From: Candidatus Latescibacterota bacterium | Lineage (GTDB): Bacteria > Latescibacterota > UBA2968 > UBA8231 | Direction: 5' to 3' | Assembly (NCBI GenBank): GCA_022827165.1 | Contig: JAJDTN010000439.1 | Span: forward strand, 1-14,757 | Length of the DNA: 14,757 nucleotides | Shown here: piece by piece, positions 7,377-14,040 of the stretch | How the letters are laid out: each line of letters begins with the position of its first letter | Position numbering within the stretch: position 1 is the first letter of the stretch | The notes under the pieces: generated by a model | Databases searched by the model: none | What the model was told of the DNA's origin: nothing | What the model saw: the letters and a program-made list of their open reading frames with translations, nothing else | Translations under genes and position numbers: made by a program

Positions 7377-7934
7377 ATGCCGGCGCCCCCGCGGAGCCTG
7401 GTCCTGGTGCGCCACTGCCGGGCCGCGGGCCAGGAGCCGGAGGCCGCCCTGACCGAGGAAGGCCTCGCGCAGGCTGAAGAGCTGTCCCGTTTCCTGTCGG
7501 ACCGGGAGATCGACTTCCTCGCCGCCAGCGGTTTCCGCCGGGCCCGGCAGAGCCTCGAGCCGTACGCGGCCAAGGCGGCCCTGCCCATCCACATCGACCG
7601 CCGCTTCAACGAGCGGACCCTGTCGGCCGAGCCCCTCGAGAACTGGCAGGCCGTCGTGCGCGAATCCTTCGACGACCCGGACCTGCGCGCCCCCGGAGGC
7701 GAGTCGGCGCGGGAAGTGCTGCATCGCGCCTGGGCGGGGCTGGACGAGGTGCTTGGAGGAGGACACGCCCTGCCCCTGGTCGTCACCCACGGCAACCTGA
7801 TGGCCCTGGTCCTGCACTCCCTGGATCCCGCCTTCGGCTACGAGGGGTGGAAGTCGCTGACCAACCCCGACGTGTACCTGCTGAGGGAAGAGCAGCCGGG
7901 CGCGTGGTCCTTCGAGAGGCTGTGGCCGGCATAG
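7377..7934 (+). CDS. Histidine phosphatase (phosphoglycerate-mutase-like)
   Basis: This 185-residue histidine phosphatase superfamily protein has the phosphohistidine motif LVLVRHCRA (R12, nucleophile H13), the LTEEGLAQAEEL helix that normally follows it, and the second catalytic His in VTHGN (H138). Branch-1 members include SixA-type phosphatases, sugar phosphatases and GpmB-like proteins. The RHC variant in place of RHG or RHA is uncommon but does not alter the key residues. GGAGAG precedes the ATG, 14 bases after the RidA-like gene, so it is probably the last gene of the operon. A phosphatase closing an oxidoreductase-aminotransferase cluster could remove a sugar phosphate, but it may equally be unrelated. 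The substrate cannot be assigned. Confidence 0.85.
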   Translation: MPAPPRSLVLVRHCRAAGQEPEAALTEEGLAQAEELSRFLSDREIDFLAASGFRRARQSLEPYAAKAALPIHIDRRFNERTLSAEPLENWQAVVRESFDDPDLRAPGGESAREVLHRAWAGLDEVLGGGHALPLVVTHGNLMALVLHSLDPAFGYEGWKSLTNPDVYLLREEQPGAWSFERLWPA

Positions 7935-8208
7935 CTTCATGGGACCGGATGCGCCGGGACGCGCCGGGTTCATGGGCAGCCCCAACGTGCGACCCCGCAT
8001 CCTGAACCGGCTGCCGAGGGCGGGATCTGCTTCGAGAACCGCCTGCTGCGCCTCCCCGTCGGCTCGCTCGCCCGACCGACCGCCCGAGCGAGCTGGCTCA
8101 CGGCCTCTATCTCCACCCCGGAAAGAGAGGCGTGGTGCCTGGACGGATGAGGTTGGGCGGCGGCGGCGCTGTGCCGGACCCGGCAGCGGTCAGGGCAGCC
8201 GTCGGGTC
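7935..8208. other. Convergent intergenic region with GC-rich hairpins
   Basis: These 274 bases separate the + operon from the - strand guaD gene, and I find no convincing gene in either direction. A 9-base stem (GCTCGCTCG at 8063-8071 with CGAGCGAGC at 8086-8094) has a 14-base loop. A second pair, GGACCCG (8176-8182) and CGGGTCC (8203-8209), touches the guaD stop codon. A short direct repeat of GCGCCGGG lies near 7950-7965. Neither hairpin is followed by a T tract, so a bidirectional or Rho-aided termination role is only a guess. Confidence 0.4.
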
Positions 8209-8676
8209 CTAGTACACGACTCGGTCCGCCTTCTCCCGCCACTCCCGGAAGACGGCCAACGCCTCCTCCCGCAGCAGCTGCCGGGAGGGGATCCGCCGCT
8301 CGGCCGGCGGCCGCTTCAGTTCCTGGTGCATGACCTCGTCGTCGAAGCCGACCTCCGCGGCGTCTTCCGAGGTGCACGCGAACCAGATCCTCTCGATCCT
8401 GGCCCAGTAGATGGCGCCCAGGCACATGGGGCAGGGCTCGCAGCTGGCGTAGATCTCGCATCCTTCGAGATGGACGGAGTCGAGCCGGGAGGCCGCCCTG
8501 CGGAGGGCCACCACCTCGGCGTGGGCCGTGGGGTCCTTGCCGGCGAGCACCTCGTTGTACCCCTCGGAGATGATCTCCCCGTCCTTGACGACGACCGCCC
8601 CGAAGGGCCCGCCTTCCCCCGCCCGCATGTGGGTGCGCCCGAGCTCGATGGCCCTGACCATGAATTCCTGGTTCAT
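8209..8676 (-). CDS. guaD: Guanine deaminase, GuaD-type
   Basis: This 155-residue cytidine-deaminase-fold enzyme converts guanine to xanthine and ammonia. The zinc site is complete: H52 and the proton-shuttling E54 in DPTAHAEVVAL, and C82/C85 in SCEPCPMCLGAIYWAR. The length and C-terminal half (AAEVGFDDEV, RPPAERRIPSRQL, final WREKADRVVY) match Bacillus-type GuaD as I recall it (156 residues, ending near KKEY) rather than TadA. The domain-swapped C terminus typical of GuaD is present. The frame extends upstream to 8772, but the ATG at 8676 has a strong GGGAGGG site and gives the expected N terminus. It starts 4 bases after the ankyrin gene's stop, so the two form one transcript. The likely role is purine salvage or nitrogen scavenging. 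Confidence 0.9.
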   Translation of the reverse strand: MNQEFMVRAIELGRTHMRAGEGGPFGAVVVKDGEIISEGYNEVLAGKDPTAHAEVVALRRAASRLDSVHLEGCEIYASCEPCPMCLGAIYWARIERIWFACTSEDAAEVGFDDEVMHQELKRPPAERRIPSRQLLREEALAVFREWREKADRVVY

Positions 8677-8680
8677 CCAG

Positions 8681-9667
8681 CTACCCTCCCGCCCGCCGTT
8701 CGAGGATCTCCACCGCCGCCGTGGCCCCGCTGTACTCCGCCCACCCGAGAGGCGTGCCTCCGTGGGCGGCATCGACGACCGTGGGATCGGCCCCCCGGTC
8801 GAGGAGCAGGTTCAGACAGTCGACGGCGTCGTGCTGCGCCGCAAGGTGCATGGCCACCGCCTGCACGCCGTGGCCCTCGCCTCCCCAGTCGTGGCGCAGG
8901 TCCGGGTCGGCGCCGTGGTCCAGCAGCCAGGCGGCGGCCTCCACCTTGTCGCTGTAGCAGGCCCAGAGCAGGGGCGTGCCGCGGAAGGGGTTGGCGTTGA
9001 CATCGGCCCCGAGGTCGACGAGGGCCTGCATCGATCCGCACTGGTTGTTTCGGGCCGCCCAGCACAGGGCCTCGTCGAGGACCTCCTGGCGCTCGAAGGT
9101 CCGTTCCAAGGCCGGGAAGAAGACGGGGGCGTAGAAGTCCAGCCCCCCGAGGGCCGCCGGCGTGAGGTCGCCGCCGCGGCCGACGAAGCGGTCGAGGCCG
9201 CGGCCCAGGGCGGCGGCGGTCCGCAGGTTGTCGGGATAGACCGGCGCCAGGGCCTCGGCCATGTAGGCCTTGGCGTAGAACAGCGCGTAGGAAAGGGGGG
9301 AGCCGCCTTCCTTGCCGTGGGCGTCGGCCCTCACCGAAGCGCCGGCCCGGACCAGGCGGCGCGCGAGGTCGAGGTGGCCGGCCATGCCGGCGGTGTGCAG
9401 CGGCGTCCAGCCGTCGTCATCGGCGGCCGAGGGGTTGGCGCCGGCGGCGAGGATGCGGTCGACGGCAGCGTGCTGCGCCGGGGTGCCGGGCACGAGGGGA
9501 ATGGCGATGTCGCCGGTGGCGGCCCGGCAGGCGAGGTCCAGCAGCGTGCGGCCGTGCCCGTCCCGCGCCGCGATCACCTCCGGCGACTCCGACAGAACGC
9601 GATCCAGGTGGTCCAGATCGCCTGCGCGGGCGGCGGCGGCCGCCCGGTTCAGGAGGGACTCGGCCAC
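8681..9667 (-). CDS. Ankyrin-repeat protein
   Basis: This 328-residue soluble protein has ankyrin repeats at both ends and no signal peptide or membrane segment. Good repeat units are DDDGWTPLHTAGMAGHLDLA (about residues 81-112), RGTPLLWACYSDKVEAAAWL with LLDHGADPDL, AVAMHLAAQHDAVDCLNLLL with DRGADPT, and HGGTPLGWAEYSGATAAVEI at the C terminus. The middle (about 140-210) is a less regular helical stretch. I chose the GTG start at 9667 because AAGGGGA lies just upstream, although the frame stays open to 9814. The protein is probably a protein-interaction scaffold. Its direct linkage to guaD (4-base gap) suggests a shared regulatory or partner role, but no function can be assigned. Its first residues MAESLLNRAA resemble those of the chimeric frame at 9750-9920. 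Confidence 0.85.
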   Translation of the reverse strand: MAESLLNRAAAAARAGDLDHLDRVLSESPEVIAARDGHGRTLLDLACRAATGDIAIPLVPGTPAQHAAVDRILAAGANPSAADDDGWTPLHTAGMAGHLDLARRLVRAGASVRADAHGKEGGSPLSYALFYAKAYMAEALAPVYPDNLRTAAALGRGLDRFVGRGGDLTPAALGGLDFYAPVFFPALERTFERQEVLDEALCWAARNNQCGSMQALVDLGADVNANPFRGTPLLWACYSDKVEAAAWLLDHGADPDLRHDWGGEGHGVQAVAMHLAAQHDAVDCLNLLLDRGADPTVVDAAHGGTPLGWAEYSGATAAVEILERRAGG

Positions 9668-9749
9668 GCTGGGTCCCCTTGATTCATGGTAAGAGGCCCA
9701 CGGTCCTGCATCGCAGTCAGCGGCGGCCGTCCCAGACCAGGACCCACCG

Positions 9750-9920
9750 TCATGCGGGAGTCCCGCTCTCCTGGTGCATGTGTCGTGTCTCGCCCGATAC
9801 CGGCTCGCGCCCAATAGAATGAAGGAACAGGGCCGCGGGGTTCCCGGGAAGGTTCCGTTCCGTGAGCAGCCGCGCGTCGGCGAGATTGAGCGCCGCCCGG
9901 GGCAGGACCGACTCCGCCAC
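9750..9920 (-). pseudogene. Chimeric 56-codon frame carrying a copy of the A-T-R 3' end
   Basis: This small frame starts with GTG at 9920 and reads MAESVLPRAA, like the ankyrin protein's MAESLLNRAA. It then continues as LNLADARLLTERNLPGNPAA and LFLHSIGR, identical to residues near the C terminus of the A-T-R protein, and finally runs into 18 unrelated residues ending ESGTPA. It looks like a recombination product joining an ankyrin-like gene start to a duplicated A-T-R tail, with CGGGCGGC shared at the join. A GGGAGA stretch lies before the GTG, so translation is conceivable. A 6-1-6 hairpin (9754-9766) overlaps the region of the stop. I regard it as a non-functional remnant. Confidence 0.5.
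9807..9902. repeat. 96-base direct repeat, copy 1
   Basis: These bases match 10003-10098 with only three differences, at a constant offset of 196 bases. This copy lies downstream of the A-T-R stop codon and within the chimeric frame 9750-9920. The matching reading frame is kept, and the three changes are scattered. Confidence 0.95.
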
Positions 9921-9963
9921 GCCGGATCTCCCGTTCTCCTGTCGCCTCCCGGTCTTCCCCGGT

Positions 9964-12597
9964 TCAGGTCAACGGTTCATCGGGTGGCGCCAATTCCGCA
10001 TGGCGCCCGATAGAATGAAGGAACAGGGCGGCGGGGTTCCCGGGAAGGTTCCGTTCCGTGAGCAGCCGCGCGTCGGCGAGGTTGAGCGCCGCCCGGGGGC
10101 CGTGCTGCAGGATGAGCTGGGCCGCGGCGCAGACCTCCCCGAACCCCGGATCGCTCCGGGCGGCTTCGCAGCCGGCACCGCCTTGCGCCGCGGAGATCAG
10201 CGCGCTGGCCAGGGCGGGCAGCGGCAGGGGCTCGAGCTCCATCCCCAGGCCGCGCAGACCGTCCAGCACCTGCGCCGCGGGCAGGGGTTCCATGGCGAGG
10301 TGGCGCACCGGCCTCTCCCTGGACGGTCCCGTCTGCAGGCCGGAGATCAGCTCCCGGCAGATGGCGTCCACCGGGGCGAGCTGCCAGCTCCAGTCCCCCT
10401 CGGGGAACACCCCCGCGGCGGCGAAGACCCGAACCGCCGCGGTCAGGCGGCCGGGGGAGCCGCCGTCGACCCCGCCGGAGTCAGCCAGCAGGTGCGGGAC
10501 CCGCACCACCGACACCGGCAGCCGCCGCTCGAAGGCCGACCACAGGAGCAGCTCCGCCCCGAGCTTGGAGAGGGAGTAGCCGTCGGCGCCCGAGGCTTCG
10601 AGGTGCGCGCCCAGGGAGCGCATGGCCCCCAGGCCGAAGGTCTCCTCCGGCCAGGAGGTCTCCAGCGGGAAGACAGCGCTCGAGGAGACGTGGTGGACCG
10701 GCGCGCCCCGGCGGAAGGCGAGGCGCAGCACCTCCCGCGTGCCGCCCACGTTGGCGGGCGCGAGGTCGGCGTACGAGGCGAAAGCGTCGAGGTCGGCGGC
10801 CAGGTGGAAGACGGCGTCGACCCTGTCGGCCAGGGCGGCGAAGGCATGGGGGGCGAGCCCCATCAGAGGTTTGGAGAGATCCCCCGGTATCGCCCGGAGT
10901 CGCCCCGACGGGATGTCCCCGGCCTCGGCCCCGGGCAGGGGTCTCGACGGATCGGGCGGAACCGCCGTCGGACTCCCCGAATGGCTCTCTCGTTCAGCAG
11001 CGCCAGGCCCGGGAGTAGAGCGATCGCCCGAAACCGTCTGCGGGTGCACCACAACGCTTGCCCGTCCCACAGTAGAGGATCCGGGCCTCGACGGGTCTCC
11101 CGGGGCCGCCTGCGGCCGCTGGTCCGGAGCCCGCGCATCCAGGCCGGGCCTCGACGGATCTCCCGGGGTCGCCTCTGGCCGCTGGTCCGGAGCCCGCGCA
11201 TCCAGGCCGGGCTCCTCGTGCCGCTCCAGCGCCCGGTCCAGCCGCCGGCGGGCGAGGCCCTCGTCCTCGGCCCGTACCAGGGCGAGAACGTCCACCGAAG
11301 TCGTGCGCAGCAGCGCCTTCACGAGGGCCACCCCGAGAGACCCCGTCGCGCCCGTCACCAGCACGGTCCGCGCCGGAGTCCGGGGTTCGGCGCCAGGGGC
11401 TGGAGGAGCGTCGATCTCCAGCTCGGGCGGGGTCCACTTCGACGGCGGTTCCATGCCCTGCTGGTCCCGCAGGCAGCGGGCCAGATCCAGCGGGGTGGGA
11501 TGCCGGTAGAGGTCGGCGACCGCCACGCGGCGCCCGGTGGCCTGGTGCAGGATCCCGCAGAGCCGGACCGCCCGGAGGGAGTGGCCGCCGCTGGCCTCGA
11601 AGTCGTCCCGCGGGCCGATGGCGGGATCGTCGAGGGCCTGCCGGAAGGCGGCGAGCACTTGCTGCTGCAGAGGATCCGTCTCGGAGCGCGGGTTCGGCGA
11701 TGCGCGAGAGTTCCGTGCCGTCAGGCGCAACCGGCGGCGGTCGACTTTTCCCGAGGGCAGGAGCGGCAGCTCGTCGACCGGGATGAAGCGGGCCACGGCC
11801 TGTGGCGGCAGCCGGGAAGCGACGTAGGGGCGCAGCTCGCGGTCGAGGTCCGCGGCCTCCGCGCCCTCCGGCCCCGGGACGACGTAGGCCTCCAGCTCCG
11901 TCTCCCCCCGGTGGCCGGTCTCCGCCGCGACGCAGGCCCGGCGGACCAGCGGGTGCGCCTCGACGACCTGCTCGATCCGCGCCGGCTCCACCCACGAGCC
12001 GCGGATCTTGAGGCCGCTGTCGCAGCGCCCCAGGATCTCCAGCTCGCCGCCGGCGTGGAGCACCCCCAGGTCGCCGGTGTCGAAGACGCGCGCCGGGCGG
12101 AAGCTCCCGTCGGCCGCCGGCAGGTCCACATCGAGAAAGCCGTCGCCCTCTTCGCCGGCGGAACCGTGACAGGCGCGGGCCAGGGCACCGCCGCCCACCA
12201 GGATCCGCCCCGGGCTGCCCACGGGCACGAGGCGGGAGGGATCGTCCGGCTCGCAGAGGTGGACCTCGGCGAAGTCCGCCACCACGCCGCAGGTGATCTC
12301 CTTCCCCGGCCGCAGCTCTCCCCCGGCGACATCGTGGCACTCCGCCGTCGAGTAGAGATTGCCGATCCGCACCGCCGGCAGCTCCTTCCAGGCGCGCTCC
12401 ACGATGGCCGGCGCGGCGATCTCGCCGCACAGGACCAGCAGACGCAGGCGCCGCAGGGCCTCCACCCCTTCCCCGCAGTCGAGACATGCGCCCAGCAGAC
12501 TCGGCGTCATCATGATCCGCGTGATCCCGAAGCGGACGATGGCGGAGGCCAGGGCGAAGGGGTCCCGCATGGTCTCGTCGCGGACCAGCACTACCAG
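9964..12597 (-). CDS. A-T-R megasynthase, C-terminal part after frameshift
   Basis: This part continues the adenylation domain begun at 13310 after a frame change. Adenylation motifs in order are NLYSTAECHD (A5-like), GRILVGGGALARA (A6), VFDTGDLG (A7), GRCDSGLKIRG (A8) and LPLLPSGKVDRRRL (A10, catalytic Lys at 11746-11748). A thiolation domain follows with ASGGHSLRA; the phosphopantetheine Ser is at 11578-11580. Last comes a thioester-reductase domain: VLVTGATGSLG for NADPH, then VFHLAAD, NVGGTREVLRLA, HHVSSSAVF and GYSLSKLGAE (Tyr 10576-10578, Lys 10564-10566). This A-T-R architecture activates a carboxylic or amino acid and releases it as an aldehyde, as in Lys2 or carboxylate reductases. 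An unusual repeat expansion (10865-11208) sits in the reductase. Alone this frame would need an internal start such as ATG 12570, so it is probably inactive unless the shift is an error. Confidence 0.8.
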   Translation of the reverse strand: MVVLVRDETMRDPFALASAIVRFGITRIMMTPSLLGACLDCGEGVEALRRLRLLVLCGEIAAPAIVERAWKELPAVRIGNLYSTAECHDVAGGELRPGKEITCGVVADFAEVHLCEPDDPSRLVPVGSPGRILVGGGALARACHGSAGEEGDGFLDVDLPAADGSFRPARVFDTGDLGVLHAGGELEILGRCDSGLKIRGSWVEPARIEQVVEAHPLVRRACVAAETGHRGETELEAYVVPGPEGAEAADLDRELRPYVASRLPPQAVARFIPVDELPLLPSGKVDRRRLRLTARNSRASPNPRSETDPLQQQVLAAFRQALDDPAIGPRDDFEASGGHSLRAVRLCGILHQATGRRVAVADLYRHPTPLDLARCLRDQQGMEPPSKWTPPELEIDAPPAPGAEPRTPARTVLVTGATGSLGVALVKALLRTTSVDVLALVRAEDEGLARRRLDRALERHEEPGLDARAPDQRPEATPGDPSRPGLDARAPDQRPQAAPGDPSRPGSSTVGRASVVVHPQTVSGDRSTPGPGAAERESHSGSPTAVPPDPSRPLPGAEAGDIPSGRLRAIPGDLSKPLMGLAPHAFAALADRVDAVFHLAADLDAFASYADLAPANVGGTREVLRLAFRRGAPVHHVSSSAVFPLETSWPEETFGLGAMRSLGAHLEASGADGYSLSKLGAELLLWSAFERRLPVSVVRVPHLLADSGGVDGGSPGRLTAAVRVFAAAGVFPEGDWSWQLAPVDAICRELISGLQTGPSRERPVRHLAMEPLPAAQVLDGLRGLGMELEPLPLPALASALISAAQGGAGCEAARSDPGFGEVCAAAQLILQHGPRAALNLADARLLTERNLPGNPAALFLHSIGRHAELAPPDEPLT
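10003..10098. repeat. 96-base direct repeat, copy 2 (inside the A-T-R gene)
   Basis: This copy encodes the near-C-terminal residues RAALNLADARLLTERNLPGN and so on of the A-T-R protein and is presumably the source. The flanking sequences on both sides are not clearly alike between the two copies, so the event was a local segmental duplication followed by rearrangement. Confidence 0.95.
10865..11208. repeat. Degenerate tandem repeat expansion in the reductase domain
   Basis: Two nearly identical 63-base units lie at 11083-11145 and 11146-11208, encoding PGLDARAPDQRPEATPGDPSR and a variant of it. In the protein they are followed by three weaker units of 24 residues. All five units end in a G/P-D-x-S-x-P pattern (GDPSRP, GDPSRP, GDRSTP, PDPSRP, GDLSKP). 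The last, GDLSKP followed by LMGL, is what a normal reductase domain has here, so the others look like expansions of it. Confidence 0.8.
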
Positions 12598-13310
12598 ATG
12601 CCACGGCACAGGGCCGGCACCACGTCCCAGATCCCGAAGATGTTGCAGCCCACCACATCCCTCGCCGCGTCGAAGGGCCAGAGCCGGCCGCGCCAGGCGT
12701 GGGAGAGCATGGACCCCGCGTGATCGGTGGCCACCATCCTGGGGACGCCCGTGCGGGTGCCGGAGGTGAAGGCGAGGTGCGCCGTGCGCCGCGGGTCGGG
12801 ATCCGGGAAGGCGGCGCCGGCGCTGTCGGGTAGCGGGTCCGCCTCGTCCTCGATCCAGAGTCGGGGTGCCCCTTCCGCCAGTGAACAGGGCAGGTCCGCG
12901 GCGATGCGCCGCGAGGTGACCAGCGCACCGAGGGGCGCCAGCCCCGGCACCTGCTCCGGGAGCACCCGCCGACCCGGCTGCAGCGGCACGTAGGGGAGGC
13001 CCGCTTTCAGGCAGGCGAAGTAGGTGATCACCTTGCCGGCGTCGTTCTCCAGCAGGACGCCGACACCCGGCTGCCCCGGGCGGCCTCGGCAACGCTTCAG
13101 CAGGGCTGCGGCAAGGGCGTCGACGGCGGAGCGTAGTTCCGCATAGGTCAAGTACCCGCTCTCGTCGACCAGGATGGCCCTGTCGGGGGACCGGCGAACC
13201 TGACGCTCGAAGGCGGAGTGGATGCACTCAGCGGCGGCGCTCGCCTCGGTGCGCGACGGGCGGATGTCCTGGTACCAGGGGAGGGCGGTGCTGGAGAGGG
13301 GCGGGGGCAT
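12591..13310 (-). CDS. A-T-R megasynthase, N-terminal adenylation fragment
   Basis: This 239-residue front part of an AMP-binding (adenylation) domain includes SAFERQVRRSPDRAILVD, LTYAELRSAVDALAAAL, the A2-type stretch FACLKAGLPYVPLQPGRR and the phosphate-binding loop LAFTSGTRTGVPRMV, then NIFGIWDVVPALCRG before a premature TAG at 12591-12593. The next frame resumes with LVVLVRDETM at 12597, so one missing base (or two extra) has split a gene of about 1115 codons spanning 13310-9964. I chose ATG 13310 because the domain starts shortly after it and a longer start would run into the toxin gene. No clear ribosome-binding site is seen. The gene begins 46 bases after the toxin stop and may share its transcript. 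Confidence 0.75.
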   Translation of the reverse strand: MPPPLSSTALPWYQDIRPSRTEASAAAECIHSAFERQVRRSPDRAILVDESGYLTYAELRSAVDALAAALLKRCRGRPGQPGVGVLLENDAGKVITYFACLKAGLPYVPLQPGRRVLPEQVPGLAPLGALVTSRRIAADLPCSLAEGAPRLWIEDEADPLPDSAGAAFPDPDPRRTAHLAFTSGTRTGVPRMVATDHAGSMLSHAWRGRLWPFDAARDVVGCNIFGIWDVVPALCRGIW

Positions 13311-13356
13311 CGTGGTGGGTGGGAGGTACGTCGGCCGGCCAGTCCCAGAGAGGGAC

Positions 13357-13683
13357 TCAGGCCTGCAAGAGGCGCCGCTGCAGCAACGTCTGCATGTCAC
13401 GCCGCCCATCGGCGATCACGAGGACATGGACGTTCTCTTCCATCACCCGGTAGATGATGCGGTAGGGCCTGGAATGGACCTCGCGGTATTCCCGGACCCC
13501 GACGTCCAGCAGTTCCCTCGGGTGATTGCCGCGCTCGGGATACTCGGAAAGACGGCCGAAAGCCTTCTCGATCTGCTCCAGCACATGATTCGCCCGACCC
13601 GGCGAGTCATGCCGATCGATGTAGTCGCAGATCTCCTCCAGGTCGTGCGCCGCGTCATCGGTCAAGTGGACCAGGAAAGACAT
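13357..13683 (-). CDS. RelE/ParE-family toxin
   Basis: This 108-residue toxin of the RelE/ParE superfamily begins MSFLVHLTDDAAHDLEEI, continues with the usual two-helix N-terminal half (CDYIDRHDSPGRANHVLEQI) and has a C-terminal sheet REVHSRPYRIIYRV, ENVHVLVIADGRRDM. These are the standard landmarks, including YRIIYRV. RelE-type members cut mRNA on ribosomes and ParE-type members poison gyrase; the sequence leans to the ParE-like branch but does not settle it. The start codon overlaps the antitoxin stop (TGATG). The gene is followed after 46 bases by the A-T-R gene. It appears intact. Confidence 0.88.
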   Translation of the reverse strand: MSFLVHLTDDAAHDLEEICDYIDRHDSPGRANHVLEQIEKAFGRLSEYPERGNHPRELLDVGVREYREVHSRPYRIIYRVMEENVHVLVIADGRRDMQTLLQRRLLQA

Positions 13684-13958
13684 CACCCGGCCTGTCGCTG
13701 CTCCCGGAGTCGAGCGATCACGTCGGCGGCCGGCTGCACCTGACCCGCTTCGATCTGGCGGTTCCCCAGCGCGAGGATCTTGAGCAACGCCACGGTCTCC
13801 TGCATCCGCTCGTAGCTGTCGATGTCCTGCACCACCACCTTGGCTTCGCCACTCTGGGTGATGATCAGGGGTTCCTGCTGCTCCCCGAGGGTTCGCACGA
13901 TCTCGGCAGCGTGCGCCTTGAGGTAACTGATCGGCTTGATCTGACTGGACAGCTTCAT
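13683..13958 (-). CDS. Phd/YefM-family antitoxin
   Basis: This 91-residue antitoxin begins MKLSSQIKPISYLKAHAAEI, followed by EPLIITQSGEAKVVVQDIDS and YERMQETVALLKIL, the standard Phd/YefM DNA-binding N-terminal domain. A charged, flexible C-terminal tail follows for toxin binding. A near-perfect Shine-Dalgarno (AAGGAGGT) precedes the ATG. Its stop overlaps the toxin start by one base. It should neutralise the toxin and, with it, repress the promoter at 13982-14009 through nearby GGTCC/GTCCGGAC elements. Confidence 0.9.
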   Translation of the reverse strand: MKLSSQIKPISYLKAHAAEIVRTLGEQQEPLIITQSGEAKVVVQDIDSYERMQETVALLKILALGNRQIEAGQVQPAADVIARLREQRQAG

Positions 13959-13971
13959 GGGCCACCTCCTT

Positions 13972-14009
13972 GTCCGGACCGAATATGGACCATCAACAGG
14001 TCAAGTCAA
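13972..14009 (-). promoter_or_regulatory. Antitoxin-toxin promoter and candidate operator
   Basis: On the - strand a -35 box TTGACT (14004-14009) and a -10-like CATATT (13982-13987) are separated by 16 bases. Downstream, the palindrome GTCCGGAC (13972-13979) and two GGTCC copies spaced about one helical turn apart lie between the -10 and the ribosome-binding site. This is the place where Phd/YefM complexes usually bind. Confidence 0.5.
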
Positions 14010-14040
14010 GGCCCGCCGGTCCCGAGAGCAAAGAAAGCAC

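Noticed and set aside
8063..8094. Rho-independent terminator between the convergent operons
   Set aside because: The stem is good, but the loop is 14 bases and no T tract follows on either strand; kept only as a hairpin within the intergenic entry.
9720..10002. Longer tandem duplication with a 196-base unit around the 96-base repeats
   Set aside because: The flanks show only scattered similarity (for example two CTCTCCTG/TTCTCCTG stretches), not enough to extend the repeat.
10865..11208. CRISPR array or mobile repeat
   Set aside because: The units are contiguous, in frame and coding, without spacers; they are a protein-coding tandem expansion.
12590..12610. Programmed ribosomal frameshift in the A-T-R gene
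   Set aside because: There is no slippery heptamer or obvious stimulatory Shine-Dalgarno at the switch point; mutation or sequence error is simpler.
9862..12723. A 953-codon open frame on the + strand opposite the A-T-R gene
   Set aside because: The composition is Arg/Pro/Gly-rich with no domain, while the - strand frame shows adenylation, thiolation and reductase motifs in order.
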